From: Paragonimus westermani
Taxonomy: Eukaryota > Platyhelminthes > Trematoda > Plagiorchiida > Troglotrematidae
NCBI GenBank assembly: GCA_008508345.1
Contig: QNGE01001279.1
Span: forward strand, 62,001 to 126,000
DNA: 64,000 bases
Direction: 5' to 3'
Both the position numbers and the translations under genes were made by a program. Under the pieces are notes generated by a model. The model saw only the letters and a program-made list of their open reading frames with translations, was not told the DNA's origin and did not search any database. Every line of letters begins with the position of its first letter. Within the stretch, counting starts at the first letter, position 1. Shown here piece by piece: positions 38,401 through 53,400 of this stretch.

Positions 38401-41400
38401 TTTCATTGCAACCCAACTTCTCACGAAGTGTTCGCATTGACAAAATCCATATTAACTTTGAGTCCAGAAAAACCATATTATCCCGACTGAATGTCCAATC
38501 ACGTTCACTAGTGATCTTTGCTTACATATCGATACTTGTGATAACAGTTAGTTGGGTGGTCCTCACTTAGGCTCGCGATTTTTTTCGGAATTTCTCAACT
38601 GAAACTGCATATCTGGACACAACACGGGAACACTGTTGACAATCTCCTTAGATTGTGCAAAACAAACACTTAGCTCGACTGAAACAAAAATTCACAGACA
38701 ACTGCACATTGGAATCGACGGAATTATGAATATAAGTATGACCGACATTTTTAATGTATAGTAAATAGTAAAGTGTACCAAAAGGTAGAAAACATAATGG
38801 GACATATCACGATTTGGACTATACAGTAGACTCCACTATGTCATGTGCAAGTTGTGATTTTGGTAAGCAGCGTTATTGTAGACAATACTCTGTGATTTAT
38901 GTAACACATCATTCACATACCAAAAATAGTTAGCCAATTTGCATCTTGATAACTAGTGGTACAAATACTACGAGCAATAGCTGAGTCAGTGGATATTACA
39001 GTTGGCTGTCTAAGATAAACCTGTCAAGACAGACTATCCCTTAGATGATTTGGTAGACACGGAACATATATTCGGGGATAAAGGAGTGAATAGTGAAGTC
39101 CTGATTTAAAGCTTGTAGGCCCTAGGCACATGCGATGTAACGGACTACGGCTCCTGTTGCTGGTTTGAATCTGGCCAGAGCCAAAATTTTTCACAAATTG
39201 ATGTCTTCACAGGTGAAAAATTCTCTACACTACTCACTTGTAATAGTCAGCTTGCCAAAGAAACAAGAGAGATTACAATTACAATTCTGACCTTGCTTCA
39301 GACTGAAGTTAACTTTTTCAAGTTGTACTTACTAATGCAAACCAGAAAAATGAGTTACAAGGTACTTCAAAGCACTGATTTCCGTAGGCTGAATATTGTT
39401 GGCCAAAAATACCGTCTTAAATACTAGAGATGTCTGGAGTTACGTCATCTTTAGCGTGGACCCTACCTCAGGTGATCAGCCGATCCTTTAGTCGATAGAC
39501 ACATTAACGTTAAGGGTCATTCACTTCTGAGTGTCGGTATCGAATAAAGTGATAGCTCAGAGAACTTGGCTTTCAAGTTGCGTCTTGTTTCTCCCATAAT
39601 TTTCAACGTCACCACGACGGCTACTGCATTGTGTTAATTGGGTTCTGTCTACTGTACATTCCGTTTTACAAATAAATCATTCTAGGATGCGTTTCCCGTT
39701 TTCGGTGCACAGTGGACTTACATTATGAAATAATTGGTTACCTCTATTGAACACTACTACCAACCAACACACCGGTTGCTTTTTGCTGTTCTATTCGGTA
39801 TGACGGCTCCCATCCATGTATACTGAAAGGAATAGTGTTCACCGCAACCGATAAACCGGTGGAGAAGTCTGAAAATATGAATCTGCACGAAGGACGGACG
39901 AATCTAACGCTCACCAATTACAGAAAACAAAAAGTGCACGTATCACTTATAATATAACAGATTTCACAATTAAGAGGAGACCTAATTTGGAAAAATATGA
40001 GTTTCGGCGAGATTCGAACCAGCGACAGAAACAGCATACCCAAACGTGACATGATCCATATCGGCTGACATACGAAGCCACATTAGGAATTCAGTAGTTT
40101 CAAAGTTGGACGCAGTTACCTTCCCAATGAACTGTTTCAAATGCAGTCCACAGAATGTTGTGGCGAACTTACTGCTCAAGTAAGATTTCTCATCAATGCA
40201 AAGCTCCAGGCATGGCTTTCTGGTTCAGCCGGTAAAGCGCTTGCTGCGTTTCGGCATGCTGTTTCTGTTGCTGGTTCTAATCCAGCCCAAAATTTTGCAG
40301 ATGGTTTGCATCTGAACAACGAATGCCTCATTATGTTGTGCTCAAAATGGCTAATAGGAAAAAATCAGATAGAGCACAGCCACAGAAGATAATTACCTAT
40401 CGCAGCTGCTGAAAGAAGTAGTTGGCTCCATAGTTCCAATACTTTATTGATTGTGCTGTGAAATAAAAAAATCTTACATCAAATCGTAATCCCTTACTGA
40501 TCTGGTTTTATTGCGTTGAACGTGTGACATACCCCCCAGATGACTGGCGCTCGCCTTTAGCTTTTTAAAGGTAGGGACTGAAGCTTGAAAGCTATATCGC
40601 GTAGGTTACAGCACCACGTCCACCTGTCTGCTGATCCAGACAAACAGGAATGCGTAAAAAGTAATGTTTGAATAGTGCAAGTAAAATACCAGTTATCCAG
40701 ATGTCTACACCGTGAATGAGGCAGGAGGACCTATCGGCGTGTTCACCATGGCAGTAGTGAAGAGAGACAAAGACAGTGATGACAGTGGAATCGGAAGGGG
40801 TATGACTTTACCGTCAGTGATCAGGATCTTAGAAATATTTAATCTGTACTCATGGGGTAGAATTTCACCAAATGACGACAACGACCATAACTGGTCACAG
40901 TATACGAAAAAATTGGCGGGAGTTGTCCGGAGGGGTTTCAACTAACAACGCGACAGGTAAGCCCGATCTTTTCAGACAAACGAACTACGCTGATTGATGA
41001 TCCCAATCCGCTCAGAAGAACAGAAGTGAAACTCCACGAAGTTTATTATTTAAGCCAAAACTATAGATAGTGAACAAAATTTAAAACACTGAATTCTGTT
41101 CGTACAAATGAAAGTTGCGCTCAGAGGTAGATGGTAATATTGCGCTCTACCTGTTTAGTACCAAGTAGTATTAACCAAGACTAGTTATGACTAGTGGGGT
41201 GGGGTGATTTGTGACAAGTCTACAAGAGAGGATGGAGGGCATTGTATTAAACGATTAGGTCCACAGCAGTTTAAGGTTGATAAACAGTACTGACTTCAGT
41301 TGGCTAGAGTGACTAACTACAATACAGAATGTCAGCTTCAAATTGATTCATTGAGTTTTTGGTTAACAAAATACCAAGAAACATTGCTTCAGTCTTTTTC

Positions 41401-44400
41401 TTGGAGCTGGAGGTGAACTGAAGCTCTTGGTTGTTGTCGGAATAGGTGTGGTGCAGATGCATTTTCGCTCACGTTACAAAGTTGAACATAACGAAACAAC
41501 CAAAAGTTATTTTGTGCAAAATGTTTATCCAAAACACTTGTCGCGGTTTAAAGACAATCAGTTTTGCTTTTCGAACCAACCATGCACCCTGATTCCATAA
41601 GCGTAGACGTCGTCAAAACCGCCCCAAACTGTTTGACGTAAAACATTTGAGCAAAAGGTTTTTCGGCAAAGTTTAAATGAGTTGTCTGAGATACAATCGG
41701 AGGCAAGGTGCGTATTAGGATATTCACTGAATAATCCAGATCACAAGTAGGAGATTTTTGTAAACACATTGGTGCAGACACTTCTACACGACAAAGCCAT
41801 ATGATCGACTTGTAACGGGTAAAAATGGTGACGTTGGAATTTTGTGAGTACGACGTTGAAAGACGAACACGGGCGGGTGCTAGCATTTCATATTAGCTCG
41901 TCAGTACCAAACAACTAATTTGTCACCTACAACAGGTAGAGTTAAGAACAGAGAGATGAAAACCAAAACCAAACCATCAACTGGTTTGATCTGAATGACA
42001 CTGATGTCAACTAAGACAATGGCAGCCTAAGGTTCAAGAATAACTGCTCATGTACATGCAACACATGTTTGAATCGATTAATCGTAAGGGCTTCAACGAA
42101 TTTTACGAACCGTGAGTTGTGATGGCGCACTGTGATGGTGAAGGCTGAGGTCGAGTCCACATTATGACCAGTTGACAGGATGTCATCCGATCAATAGAGC
42201 CGAAGGCTTACGAGTCTCTGTGACTGCAGTGTCCGGTTGTGTGACCTGTTTGTGAACCGACTTTTAAGTACATGTTCATTCACTCTTGTGATAACTGATC
42301 TATCGGTTCTGTCTATGTAACCTTCTCCGCATCTACATGAGAATTGATATGCACAGTGGGATCTGGCGTCAGCAGGTTAGTCTGCCATGATTGTTGACAC
42401 GGATGACCTGTTTTGTTGTTCATTTCTACGTTCATACCCTTCTCAAGTGCTACAGACAGTAAATTGAAAGCCTTCCTTGTTACTGGTTATGTGTTACTGA
42501 CGATTCATCACGAAATGCTAGCATCTGCCAGTGTTCGTCCTCTACGTATTATGTCCGTTAATTTTTTGCCCTTGCGGAAAAACTGGACTCACGAAAACTC
42601 ATCCAGTTCCCTTGTACGGTTTATTTCGTCAGAAGACCGTATGTTTCCATGAAATGGTTACTTCAATCAACATAACAGAGCCATGCAGCGTTTTTTGTCG
42701 TCCCAAAGTATAGCGAGGAAATTATCTTTTGTGCCAGCCATGTGGCGTATCTCTTCGCTGCACGTCACAAAGTCTGCATCAATAAATTAGTCGCTAAAAA
42801 TTGAACCCGACTTATTTTTCTATCCCGGCCCTCATACTACCGTACACCTAACTGATAATAAATTCGCTACCCAATCAAACAATATTAAGCGTACTTTGTT
42901 CTAATCTTTTAACAGCTAGTCTCAGCACAATCAGAGCGAGTACAAAGCAGCTGGGAGTTCACGAAAAGACATCACTGGATAAACCTACCCACCGAAGAGG
43001 ACGCTATTACCAGTCACAACCTGCTGACTATGTCAAACAGGTTCCGCCAAAAAAAACCTCTGTTAAATCCAGACCGGAGTGGATGAACAAGGTGGCTGCT
43101 CTTTTCAGTAAACACTCCGTTTCGTCAAATACTAAACGACCACAGGCAAGACGACTCAGCGCCCCAGCATTCACGCAAACTTCGAAGATCACTAAACCAA
43201 TCAACACGATCGATAATGTGAGGGCATCGGTTGTCAAACGCATGGTTGAAAATGTTGTTGAACAAGTTAGGCAATCACAAGAAGAAAAGTTGTTCCTGCA
43301 AAGTGGCCTAGTTTTGAAAGACACCACAGACATAATAGCTGAAACTGGAAACAAACAGCCAGGTAGTTCATTATCTTGTTTGGAACCGCCGCAGGCAACG
43401 GGATCAGAAATATGTTCTGAATGGACGAAGAAAGAGTCTGATCAGCCCAAGGCAAACTGTGCGAACAGTGGTCTGATAAAAAAATGTTCTCTCGTGGTAC
43501 TAAGTGAAAATCAGAAGTTGAACGAAATTTCCTCTAAAATTTCCACAACGGAGTGTTTGAAAACTGAGGACACCTCCAGACAGAATAATTCTAAAACCGA
43601 CACCAGCAGTATCTCGGTTTCCCCTGAACCAGATTTAAACAGACTCAGTGGTTTCCAGGAAACTGAGGCATCACAATGTATTTCTGTGTTAACGGCCACA
43701 AAATCATTGCCCGATCCAAAATCCTGTTCTGTCCGACCTGATAAAACCAAAACTGAGCAGGAACTTCCTATCAGACGTAGGCCAACGTTTGATGCCAATC
43801 TTTTGATCACCGGTGAGAAACAAACTTCAAAACTGGAGAAGCAAGGACAGAAACCTGATGTAAACGTTAAGAATACGGACCACATTGACTCGGACCGGAG
43901 TAAACCTAACAACTCATCGTCCACTTCAACTCACCTCGATACCATCTCCAATTTGAGTGAGTCAAAAAAACAAGGAGGAACATCCTTCCGGGACTCGTTA
44001 AAGAATTTACCAAGCATTCTCTTGGCAACAGAAGTCGATGAAGGTCAGTGGCTTTTTACGCTGATTCACAGAAAGCACACACAGTATGTCTAACGGATAA
44101 GCATTTCATAGTACCAAGTTTGTTGTGATACTCTCGGTAAACTCAAACAAACTTAAGTGCCTAACATTTGAGCAATAATATAACCGAATATGTTTTAAAT
44201 CAAATGTATAGCAAGTTGTGCGACAACTTTCTTTGGTCAACACAACTTACCAAGTGTATCTGTAGTCTAGCTGAAAGGCGTGTTGTCATTATCTGTCATG
44301 GACAATAAAATGGTAGCCTGTTGGTCGTTATCTAACGGAATTTCAGCATTAGGTTGCTGAGGCATCATCAACTTCCAACAGCCCTTTAGCTCAATATCAT

Positions 44401-47400
44401 GAAACAAGAGAACACAGTGTCTGTCCGTAAAACTGTGGACATCTGATTCAATTTCCTCGAATCTTAACAGTACCGCGCAGACCAGAGAACTAAAATCAAG
44501 GTCTGTGCATAAAGGTAAGAATGGTGGCCCAGACAATTATCCGTTGAAACACAGTCAAAATAAACGAGAACGCAGAAAACTATTTCATTTTGTCTCATTC
44601 GTGTTTCTCTTAATAAAACGCAAGCAAGCTTCCATCGTTTTGCTTGTGGTCAGCAGAACCATCTACTTTTAAAACTTCCGTTACCTCTCTCATGGACCCC
44701 GTTAGATGTGAACACGTTTAAGGATTAACTAAAAACGGATGATCCTTTCCAGTCAGTTAAATACAAAATTTAGAGTACGTAATTTGATAGTGTTATCAGA
44801 ATGCTCCACTTGAAAAAAATGTTCACTCAGAACGCTAAGAGTGAGGTTTAGTTTTCAAGACTATAGACAAAAACAAGGAACAAACAAACGAACCTGAATA
44901 CATTACCTAATCCGAGTGAGAAAATCGAGTGGTCATTGGCATTCGTGTTATTTCCTCCCCACGACTGAAATCATTTCATCCCATTTTATGTACTTCCGTT
45001 TCCCGGTGACTGATGACACTCTTTCAGAGACTGTGATAACTACAGACGTTTACGTTCGGACTACCAGAATTTAGTTAATATCTGGAATATAAAGATACAT
45101 TGGACCGGGTAAATCTAAGTAAACCGTTGGACTAGCTCGGATAAAGATATGCTGGCCAAATAGTTGAGCTGCCTTGAGATCACCCATAATCACATTTCAT
45201 TCTTGTCCAACTTTTTCATAGCCACATTAATATGGGATTGTCTATGGAACACAGAATCCAGTAACTGGCGTCCAATCGCATCAAAAAAAGACTGCTTATG
45301 ACTAGGCTTACAACGTTGCTAATATCGGTTTCTCTAAAGCGGAGATGTTAGGTGATGTGCCGATTTCTTAACAGTTCTGTGGATTGTAGTCTTAAACTTA
45401 AAACCGGGAAGCGTTGTTAGAGTACTTTGGCGGTATTATGAAAGTCAACAAGAAGCTTAGTCACATCTACTGTCATACTGATACCGCAACCCGGTTGTTC
45501 GTTTGTAAGATATGGGTACAGCAACGTTGATCGATTAAATTTAACAACAAGGGTTTAGCTGCATACAACAGTCAGCCGTAGATGGAAACTACCAACAAGA
45601 TATAGTCAGTGTTGATGACCGTATGAAATGTCACCGAAAACGGCTTAATTCATCAGAATTTCGCCAAGACAACATGCACTGTTTTCAACAGTTTGAGTTA
45701 CATTTCACTGTGTTGGATCACGATCACATGTGTAAGGATTTCCTACCTTAAAATCTAACGTTGCGGTTGATGCACATGTGAAGTTAGTTTAGCTCAACTC
45801 CATGGTTACATTTCAATTGTTACTGACAACTAGTATGAGATCTGGTTGGTTTAAACTGAGTGCCATTCATAGTTTCTAGTAGATCTTACGTTCACAGAGA
45901 TGTTTCAGTAGGTTGCTTTCATAAGTAGACACCTGACTCGAGTTTCCCTCTTGCTAGAGCTATTCAATTATGCTTACCCTAATTACGACTAACAACACCA
46001 AGAAGGACATTCCATTAAAATCATGGAAATGGAACAGCATTGATGTTAGAACACTTGGCATTGTAAGACTGATGGATACCACCAGACCTGGAACTGACGG
46101 CTTACTTGAAAGTTAACTAAACGCTGTTGCCAATGAACTTGTTCCATGACACGTCTAATTCGTCATAGTGCAGTTCACCTAACTGATAAGGCTATCCACA
46201 CAAAATTGCTTGTAGAACGCTGTGAGTTAATGTAACTCATGTGGGGGTGTATGTGACTCAGAATGATGAGTTATTTTTTACGGTGTCTCTTGAACAGCAA
46301 TAAAATATTCGTAGACATGTAGAGCAACACGTGATCTGAGTGACGCAAAACCCCAGCATTCATTCTGTTCATTTTATTTAAAACCAACTTAGTTGGGCAG
46401 TGAATTGTTTGAAATTATCAGATGCCCATCAGTGTGGTTTCTGAAGAATCTCGATAAGATGGGATATAGCTACGTCGCGCCACCTGACCCATTTGATCAT
46501 GATTCCAAGTAGAGAGCCGATGAAGTTGGGTCGAGGTTAACTGATACTGGGACTGCGACAACAATGTGACTGTCTTTGGTAGGCTTTACCCTGAAACTCC
46601 ACACATATTACCAAGGTCAACTTCTGTCACAATCTGTACTGTGAGCAGTAATGTCGGCCTCACTCAACTGTGCATCACGCTAATCGACCATGTCGTTTGC
46701 ACGTTTGAATACTCGTCACAAACCTTACCCAACTCATCAGTAGAGGGCAAGATGCAATGTTTTTCCACAACCAAACTCATACAACACTGGCTGTCGGAAT
46801 TGTCCGTGAAACGAAAGGCAGTCAATGTTGACTTTTTCTTGCAGCTTAACAGCTGCCAAACCCTTTGCTCGAATAGTCCACCTGACGTAATGACGATCCG
46901 TCTGCCATACTCCACCCCCATTCGTCTAAGAAAAGTTACCGGTGTATGTATAATTTTAACGCACTTTCCATGCGTTCATAGTCTGAGCGTGACCTACCCG
47001 ACACATATGGGTTAACGGGCGGATCTATTCAGGAAGGTTAGACACATGTACATATGGTACAGGTTCGGGTAGGTGGTACAGTCTGAGATAATTCTGCTTC
47101 CTCGTTTGTTTTCTGTCAAAACCATGCCTGAATTTTGCATTTCTCCGCTTCCTTTGGTTGGTATTACATTTTGTTTAGACGAAAAGGAATAAATGCTCAG
47201 TAACGTGTTTTTCCTGTGAAAGTCTATCTCGAAGTTTTTTCCTAGCTGAGCGTTCAGTTGACTAGTCGTTTCTCTGATCAGCTGTGTCATCAGGCTAAAT
47301 TTCTAGGGGTGATATGCATTCACTTCTTGAAGCAGGTTGGCATCGTCTGTGGATTTGTACAACCCATTTCTCGTCTGTTTTTCCTATTGCAGACGAAGAA

Positions 47401-50400
47401 TGTGTCATCGAGTATCCGCTGAAAATCAGGACACTTCATAATGTGGACCCTCAGAACCATTATTGCACCGTGGCAAAGTTGGGACGGTGAGTGTTGCTTT
47501 CGTCAGCACATAATTGGAATTATCTCGATAAACCATTTAGTCCTGGTGGAATTCTCCATTGTAAACACGCCTTCACACAGTCACTTCCCTGGCCAATTTT
47601 TGGCATGTGTGCGGCTTGAAGCATATCAGTTCATCATGAAGCCAATGTGTGACTTGTCTTGTTTTACCGCAAGGAGCTTGGCTATGTTGGTTGACTGAAG
47701 AGTTTAAACAGACTTGCTGTAATCGCCTAGTGATAATTCCATCTTCGGAAGGTGCCAAGCAATATTGTCGCGTTTGCTATGTGACAGATTGCCGACACGT
47801 CTCTCTAAAAGCGCACGTCTAATAATACCAGTTAGGCTTCAACGCCTTACGAATTTGTCAGTGAGATGGATAACAGTTGGGAACATTCGTGAGGCCAGCA
47901 CAAGTCACTCAAGTCTTGAATTGCCTCCTAATGAATTAGGTATGCACCACTTGTCAAACTGAAGACATCTGCCCTGCAATTGCCACTGTTATGATGAGGG
48001 ACAAAAACATTCACGAAACCATGCTCTAGAGGTGAGTACGCAAAAGTGCCAAATGTATGTTAAGCGAAAGCTATCTAAATTTCACTATTGTTGATGAGTA
48101 ATATACCAGATGTGTAATTACGTGAATTACGTGACTTGGCAGTGTAACTGGCTCGTTTTCCAATAAGACTGTACCATGCACATCAGGTCAAATTCCTTAG
48201 TCGTGTATTTTTATCAAAACCATGTTTAACTGCGTGATATCGGAAGTCGACGGGTTTGGATAACGCACGGATTACAATCCAACTGAAAAAAGAGGTGTTT
48301 ACTAAATGCACACTGTGTGGACACGTGATGTGAGTAGTGTTCAGGTTTCTCGATCTCCTGAAGAGCAAAACCACAGTTGCTGTCCTGCTAACTCAACTTG
48401 ATAACGGTGCAAGCACGACCGTTCAAGCTGACATCTCCAAACTCACTACGTCCACAGGGCATTTATTTGGTTACAGATGAGCAGGTATCTGCAGTGAACA
48501 GTCTAAGAACAATAGATAAAACTCTCGTGTTTGGCATACTGCCTTCATGTTTGTAACAGCTCAATCCTTCTCCCAACCTCTCGCTTTTATGAAAAAGGGG
48601 TCATTTTGGGAACGTCTCAACTTGCATTTGTCGGAGAACCGGTCAGCTGTATGCATCCAAGAAGTTCCGTATCGTTCGACTGACGCGCCACAACGGTGAA
48701 ATAATGGAAGTTGCCGTACTGCGCGCGGTTGGTAAACACCCACAAATTGCTCAAATGATAGCGGCCTATGAGTACAATCGTTTTTGTACCATAATTACAG
48801 AACTGTGAGTCCAACTGTTATTGCACATACAAATCTAATAGGACGGTTTATTCATTTTGATGTTTTCGAATATGAACATTCCCAATTACTCCGAAGATGC
48901 ACACGCTGTTATCTTAAATAGACAGTGTCGCCTCCCTTTGTTTGTGTTGCCCAGCTCTGACCACAAGCGGGAACTTCGGTTATTATGCAAGACTTTATGA
49001 CTCTGGTTATAAATTCAGTCCTTTGAATGGTGACCTCCAGTCTCAACATAGCGGGTACACGCTAGTTCATGTCACTGCGAACGTAACTAGTGGAACGCTA
49101 ACAGACGTGAAGTGCTGTGGGTCTAACCATACTGTGAAAAGTTACCCAACAAACATTCTGCAGTCATAAAAAGGCCCACAAAATTAACGGTTGAGTCGGC
49201 GAAGACTTTGACTTGTGGCGGCTCAGTCCAACTACAGCTACCTAATAAATCCACACAAGAGCGAAATCGGGTCTGGAATGCTTGTTCAGGGTCGCGTATC
49301 GAAAAAGTTATTATCCTTTATAGCCGTAGGTAGTATAAAATTGTCATTCTATCCAGACTGTAAACAACTTGCACACAAATTACACTAACATACACATCAT
49401 ATAAGACGATTATGCAACCGGTGGTTAAGCTGGTGACATAGAGGACTATATATTAAGACTCCGCTCAAGTGGTCTCTATCCGAGTGGTTCAAAAAGAGAC
49501 CTTATTTCAGAAGCGATACAAAGAACTGAAGAATTTAGCTCCTCCAAAGTACTGGGATGACTAGTGATCGTATGACTTCTCTAAGGATCCCAGATCCAAC
49601 CATGTTTATTTGCTTGTCCGTTTCATACGCACGATTCTGTGTACCCCTGCTATAGGAAGCCTCATACGAATTCAGCGCCACTTTCTTCAACCGTGCAACT
49701 AATTGCACACACCGAAAGCTTGCTGTTTTCTTGATGACTCTTCTATTATGCCATTCTTAACCGGAGCCATTTCGAGTGTTGTTTAAGGCATTCGAGGGTT
49801 CTACGCACCTTCCACTTAGCTCACTTTCGAAGGCCGCCGAGTGTGCTGAAGTGCACCTCGTGTTCCTCTACTTTCTTACCCCAGACTAAACCAAAGCTAA
49901 CTGCTTAACACATTTCCAGACACTACTGGAAATACATGAATAACGAAGTCCGAAAACCGGTTTGACAAGATGGTAGTACCATTCCGTATGTTCTCGTCAG
50001 CTGGTACACATAACAGCGGTGAACATCAGAAGTACTTGAGCCTGACATGCGTAACAAGCCAGTCCTCTGCGTACAGAAGCTGTTGATCCTGAACCTCCGT
50101 CTGCCATCGCTCTGATCAATGAGTGACTAGCATATACGTTGACCTGATTTGTGAGTCTAATTCGCGTGAATATTTTTGATGTTCACCGCTGTTATGTGTA
50201 GCATCTTATAAGAACATACGGGATGGTACTATCATCTTGTCAAACTGGTCTTCGGATTTCGCTATTCAAATTCGTAAGCGGGTATAGAAATATGTGATTT
50301 GTTTCTAAGCCCTACCGCGTCCTTAAAGTTCGGTGTATGTTGGGACGACGTTTTGACTGCTCCTCAGGAAAGGTATTTCAAAATTTTTGATGGATGAGGG

Positions 50401-53400
50401 TCGAGCGCATACCCACTTGTCAACTACAGTAATTTACATTACGCATAACTTATCAAAACTCCGGAGACAGCAAGCAATGTGATGGTTTTCAAAAATTCCT
50501 TCGACAAAGACCCAGACAAAGTGTAACTACTAACACTAAAATGGAAGATATGATTGTACTTCCTACCGATCAACTCTGTGTTGTCTTAGGCCAAACGACT
50601 CCAATAACTTATTGATCAGAGGCGAATTACCGCTTCGAGGTGACTTCGTAAAATCGTAAGATATCAACAGAAATAATGATGTCAAACACATTGCATGAAA
50701 ACCGATCACTGTAACGGTTAAGAATAGAAAATCCATTGAAGAAGTTAGTTTGATGATGTGAAAAATGGATTGAGTAAGGAAAGAATGGAGCACGTGGGTG
50801 AAATCAAGCCGAGAAACTTGGTAAAACAAATAACTCGTACCTGATGTATATAATCATTTTATTAAAATCATTCCTTTTTCAAGACGTATCTATTTCTCAC
50901 ATTCTCCTTGGTCAATGATGTGTGACAACCCTTGCAACAACCTTGAAACGAGGATGTAGAATGTCTGTGTGATCATTAGCATCATGATCAGCAGCTTTTG
51001 GGTACATTTTTAGAACTGATGACTAGAATTCGTCAAGGGTTCCATGATTTTGTGTAATCGACAACTTGCACTATTCTTGTTTATAACGAACGATGATTTC
51101 CGTCCAGCCCACCTTATAGTGGTTGGTTTCGAACAGAAGTACAACAAATGATGAATAAACCTTGTCAGAAACTTATTGATTTGGATGATATGCTGTTCAA
51201 TCTACTCAGTAAATCGTGACATTTCTGTCTTTGGCGTTTCATCCACATTTTGTCAAAGATAATGATATGATGCGTTGTATCACTGCTGAGTGACAGAAAG
51301 ACACATAAAACTTGCTGAATTCTCATCAGGCTAACAGGCTCTGGCTGAACATAACGGGATAAACATAAACGTACAGACAACAAGCGTCAGGTACTGGACT
51401 TAAATCATGCTGTGTTGCACAAAATGCAGCTTTATGAGTACGTCACAGTTGGTGTGTGCAAAATCTAAAGGTCATATCGCGAAAGCCAGGATGACCACAG
51501 ACCAGAGGTGACTGTTAGAAGTGTGTGTATGTATGTGTCAAACAAAATGTGGCTATACTACTGCCAAAAATATGGATACACGCTACCTGCGAAAAACTGT
51601 TTTGTGTTCGTTGTTCCATCTTTCCACTTGCCTACAGTGCCTCGCAATAAACAATTCCATAAACCTGCCACACTACTCGTCAGCAATACAATTCCATAAG
51701 CAAAACGTCTTTACTAACAACAACATGAGTGCCGAGTGCTTGGAAAAAATGCGATCGCTTAAAATTGCAGTTGAGTCTTGTCAGTTCTAGTAAAGGATTT
51801 AATATTCTCTATCTAAAGTTCCAAACGGAAGAACAGAGGGTAAACAAGAGAGTCAGTGAGGACATAAAATCACTTATTGGTCGATCAGTGAAGGTCGGAC
51901 ATACATTCCATCACTTGTGTGTAAAACGCCAGATTTATACTCCAGATTAATACACGTTGAAGACATGTGTACTCTTTTGAGTTCAAAGCCATGAAGACAA
52001 AAAGGGTAGTTAGGTTTATGACAAGCAGGAACAAGCTTGCAAAAAAAAGACGGTGAGTTGACGTCATTCCACAATAACTGCGACGTATGTTCAAACCATT
52101 CAACACTTAGAAACAATCTGTCGAACGCAACTAAGGCGAGAATATATCAAGCAAACAATTTCTAGTCGCAATGTCAGTCGCAGTTCCCTCTACATGTCAT
52201 TGTTGCTAATACTTGGTGTTAGAACGTTAGACCAATAAGACAGACCATTGGTCATTTCTGTAGCGTTATCGCTATTAAATGGCTGTTGAACCCCTAAATC
52301 TTTCTTCTCTATAACGGTTGCTCATTTGATCTCAGCCATATTACATGTCATAAAACAACCAGAACACTCATTCTGTATTAGAAAATACCAGAAGAACATC
52401 TGGCTCATCAAAATGTGATACACACACTTCCGGCGACATTGCTACCTCAGTTTATCCACCCTGATGACTTTGAACCTAAAAGACTACCTGCTCCCAGTCA
52501 CTTTATGTATCTGCATTCATTAAGCCGCTCTTATACACAGCCATATGTGAGTCGGACGACCGACAGTTTAAGGAAACGAGTCGAAGTTGAACTTTGGTTG
52601 TAAATGGCCTGATGTGTTTTTTGGAATATGTTTAACTGCACATCTAGCGAACAGTATGCTCGGAGTGAAGTTAGACTATAAGGATTAATGGGGCAGTAAT
52701 TTTAGACTTTCCAGAGTTGATGTGGTAACCAGGTTAGGTTAACCACTTTGTTTGATATCACTTGTAAAGTGTTTTCTTGGTTGGTTACGAAATTGTAACA
52801 TCTAAAACCCAGTCCAACTGACAATATACTGATGTTTGAAACCTTTGCAATCTGTTTCTGCCTAATGAAAAGATTTTTTCTCAAATCCCGAGTGAAACTC
52901 CAAGTGTGAACACATCCACAACCAATTTTAAGCCCAGGCTTCACACTAACCCACAAACAGTATCCAGCATACACGAAATGGGGGTTGTCGTGAGATGTAC
53001 TCAGCCAGACAACCACAAATGTCTGTCGTCATTTCAATGATGACTACTCATTATCCAATTCTTAATTTACATTTAGACTCATCAGTATTCAACCCCCTTG
53101 ATATCCAATGCCCCACAACAATTTGGTGATCCGTGTCCCTGATTTATCCGCCCCAAGCAAGCTGATGCTTTTTGTTAAGACCGAGTTTCTAGCTCTAAGG
53201 ATCTACGGTAAACTATCATTCTGACAAATGAAACGATGACTTACTTCCGGTGGTCTACTGAGGAAATTGTCCTTCATCGTTTGAGTGTTTTCTGTTTGGT
53301 CAACCTTTTTTGCTCGCCTTATTGCTCTTAGGATCAGCAACTAATCTATTTATGCGATGTGTTCAGTTCTCTTTGTTCACTCTCTACCGTAATGTATGGG

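Larger units (their letters stand above)
34989..42915 (+). other. Intron 4, phase 1 (7.9 kb)
   Basis: GTAAGA...TTAACAG. Largest intron; holds SINE copies at 38.3, 39.1, 40.0 and 40.2 kb. Nothing else recognised. Confidence 0.8.

Noticed and set aside
40213..40298. Possible genuine tRNA gene
   Set aside because: A- and B-box motifs are present but no full cloverleaf, and related copies occur elsewhere, which fits a SINE.
43511..43924. 137-codon minus-strand frame
   Set aside because: Antisense shadow of exon 5, caused by its biased codon composition.
45011..45050. Hammerhead ribozyme core-like CTGATGA (also near 12251 and 17315)
   Set aside because: None has the matching GAAA core and stems at proper spacing in my reading, although such ribozymes do occur with Penelope-like elements.
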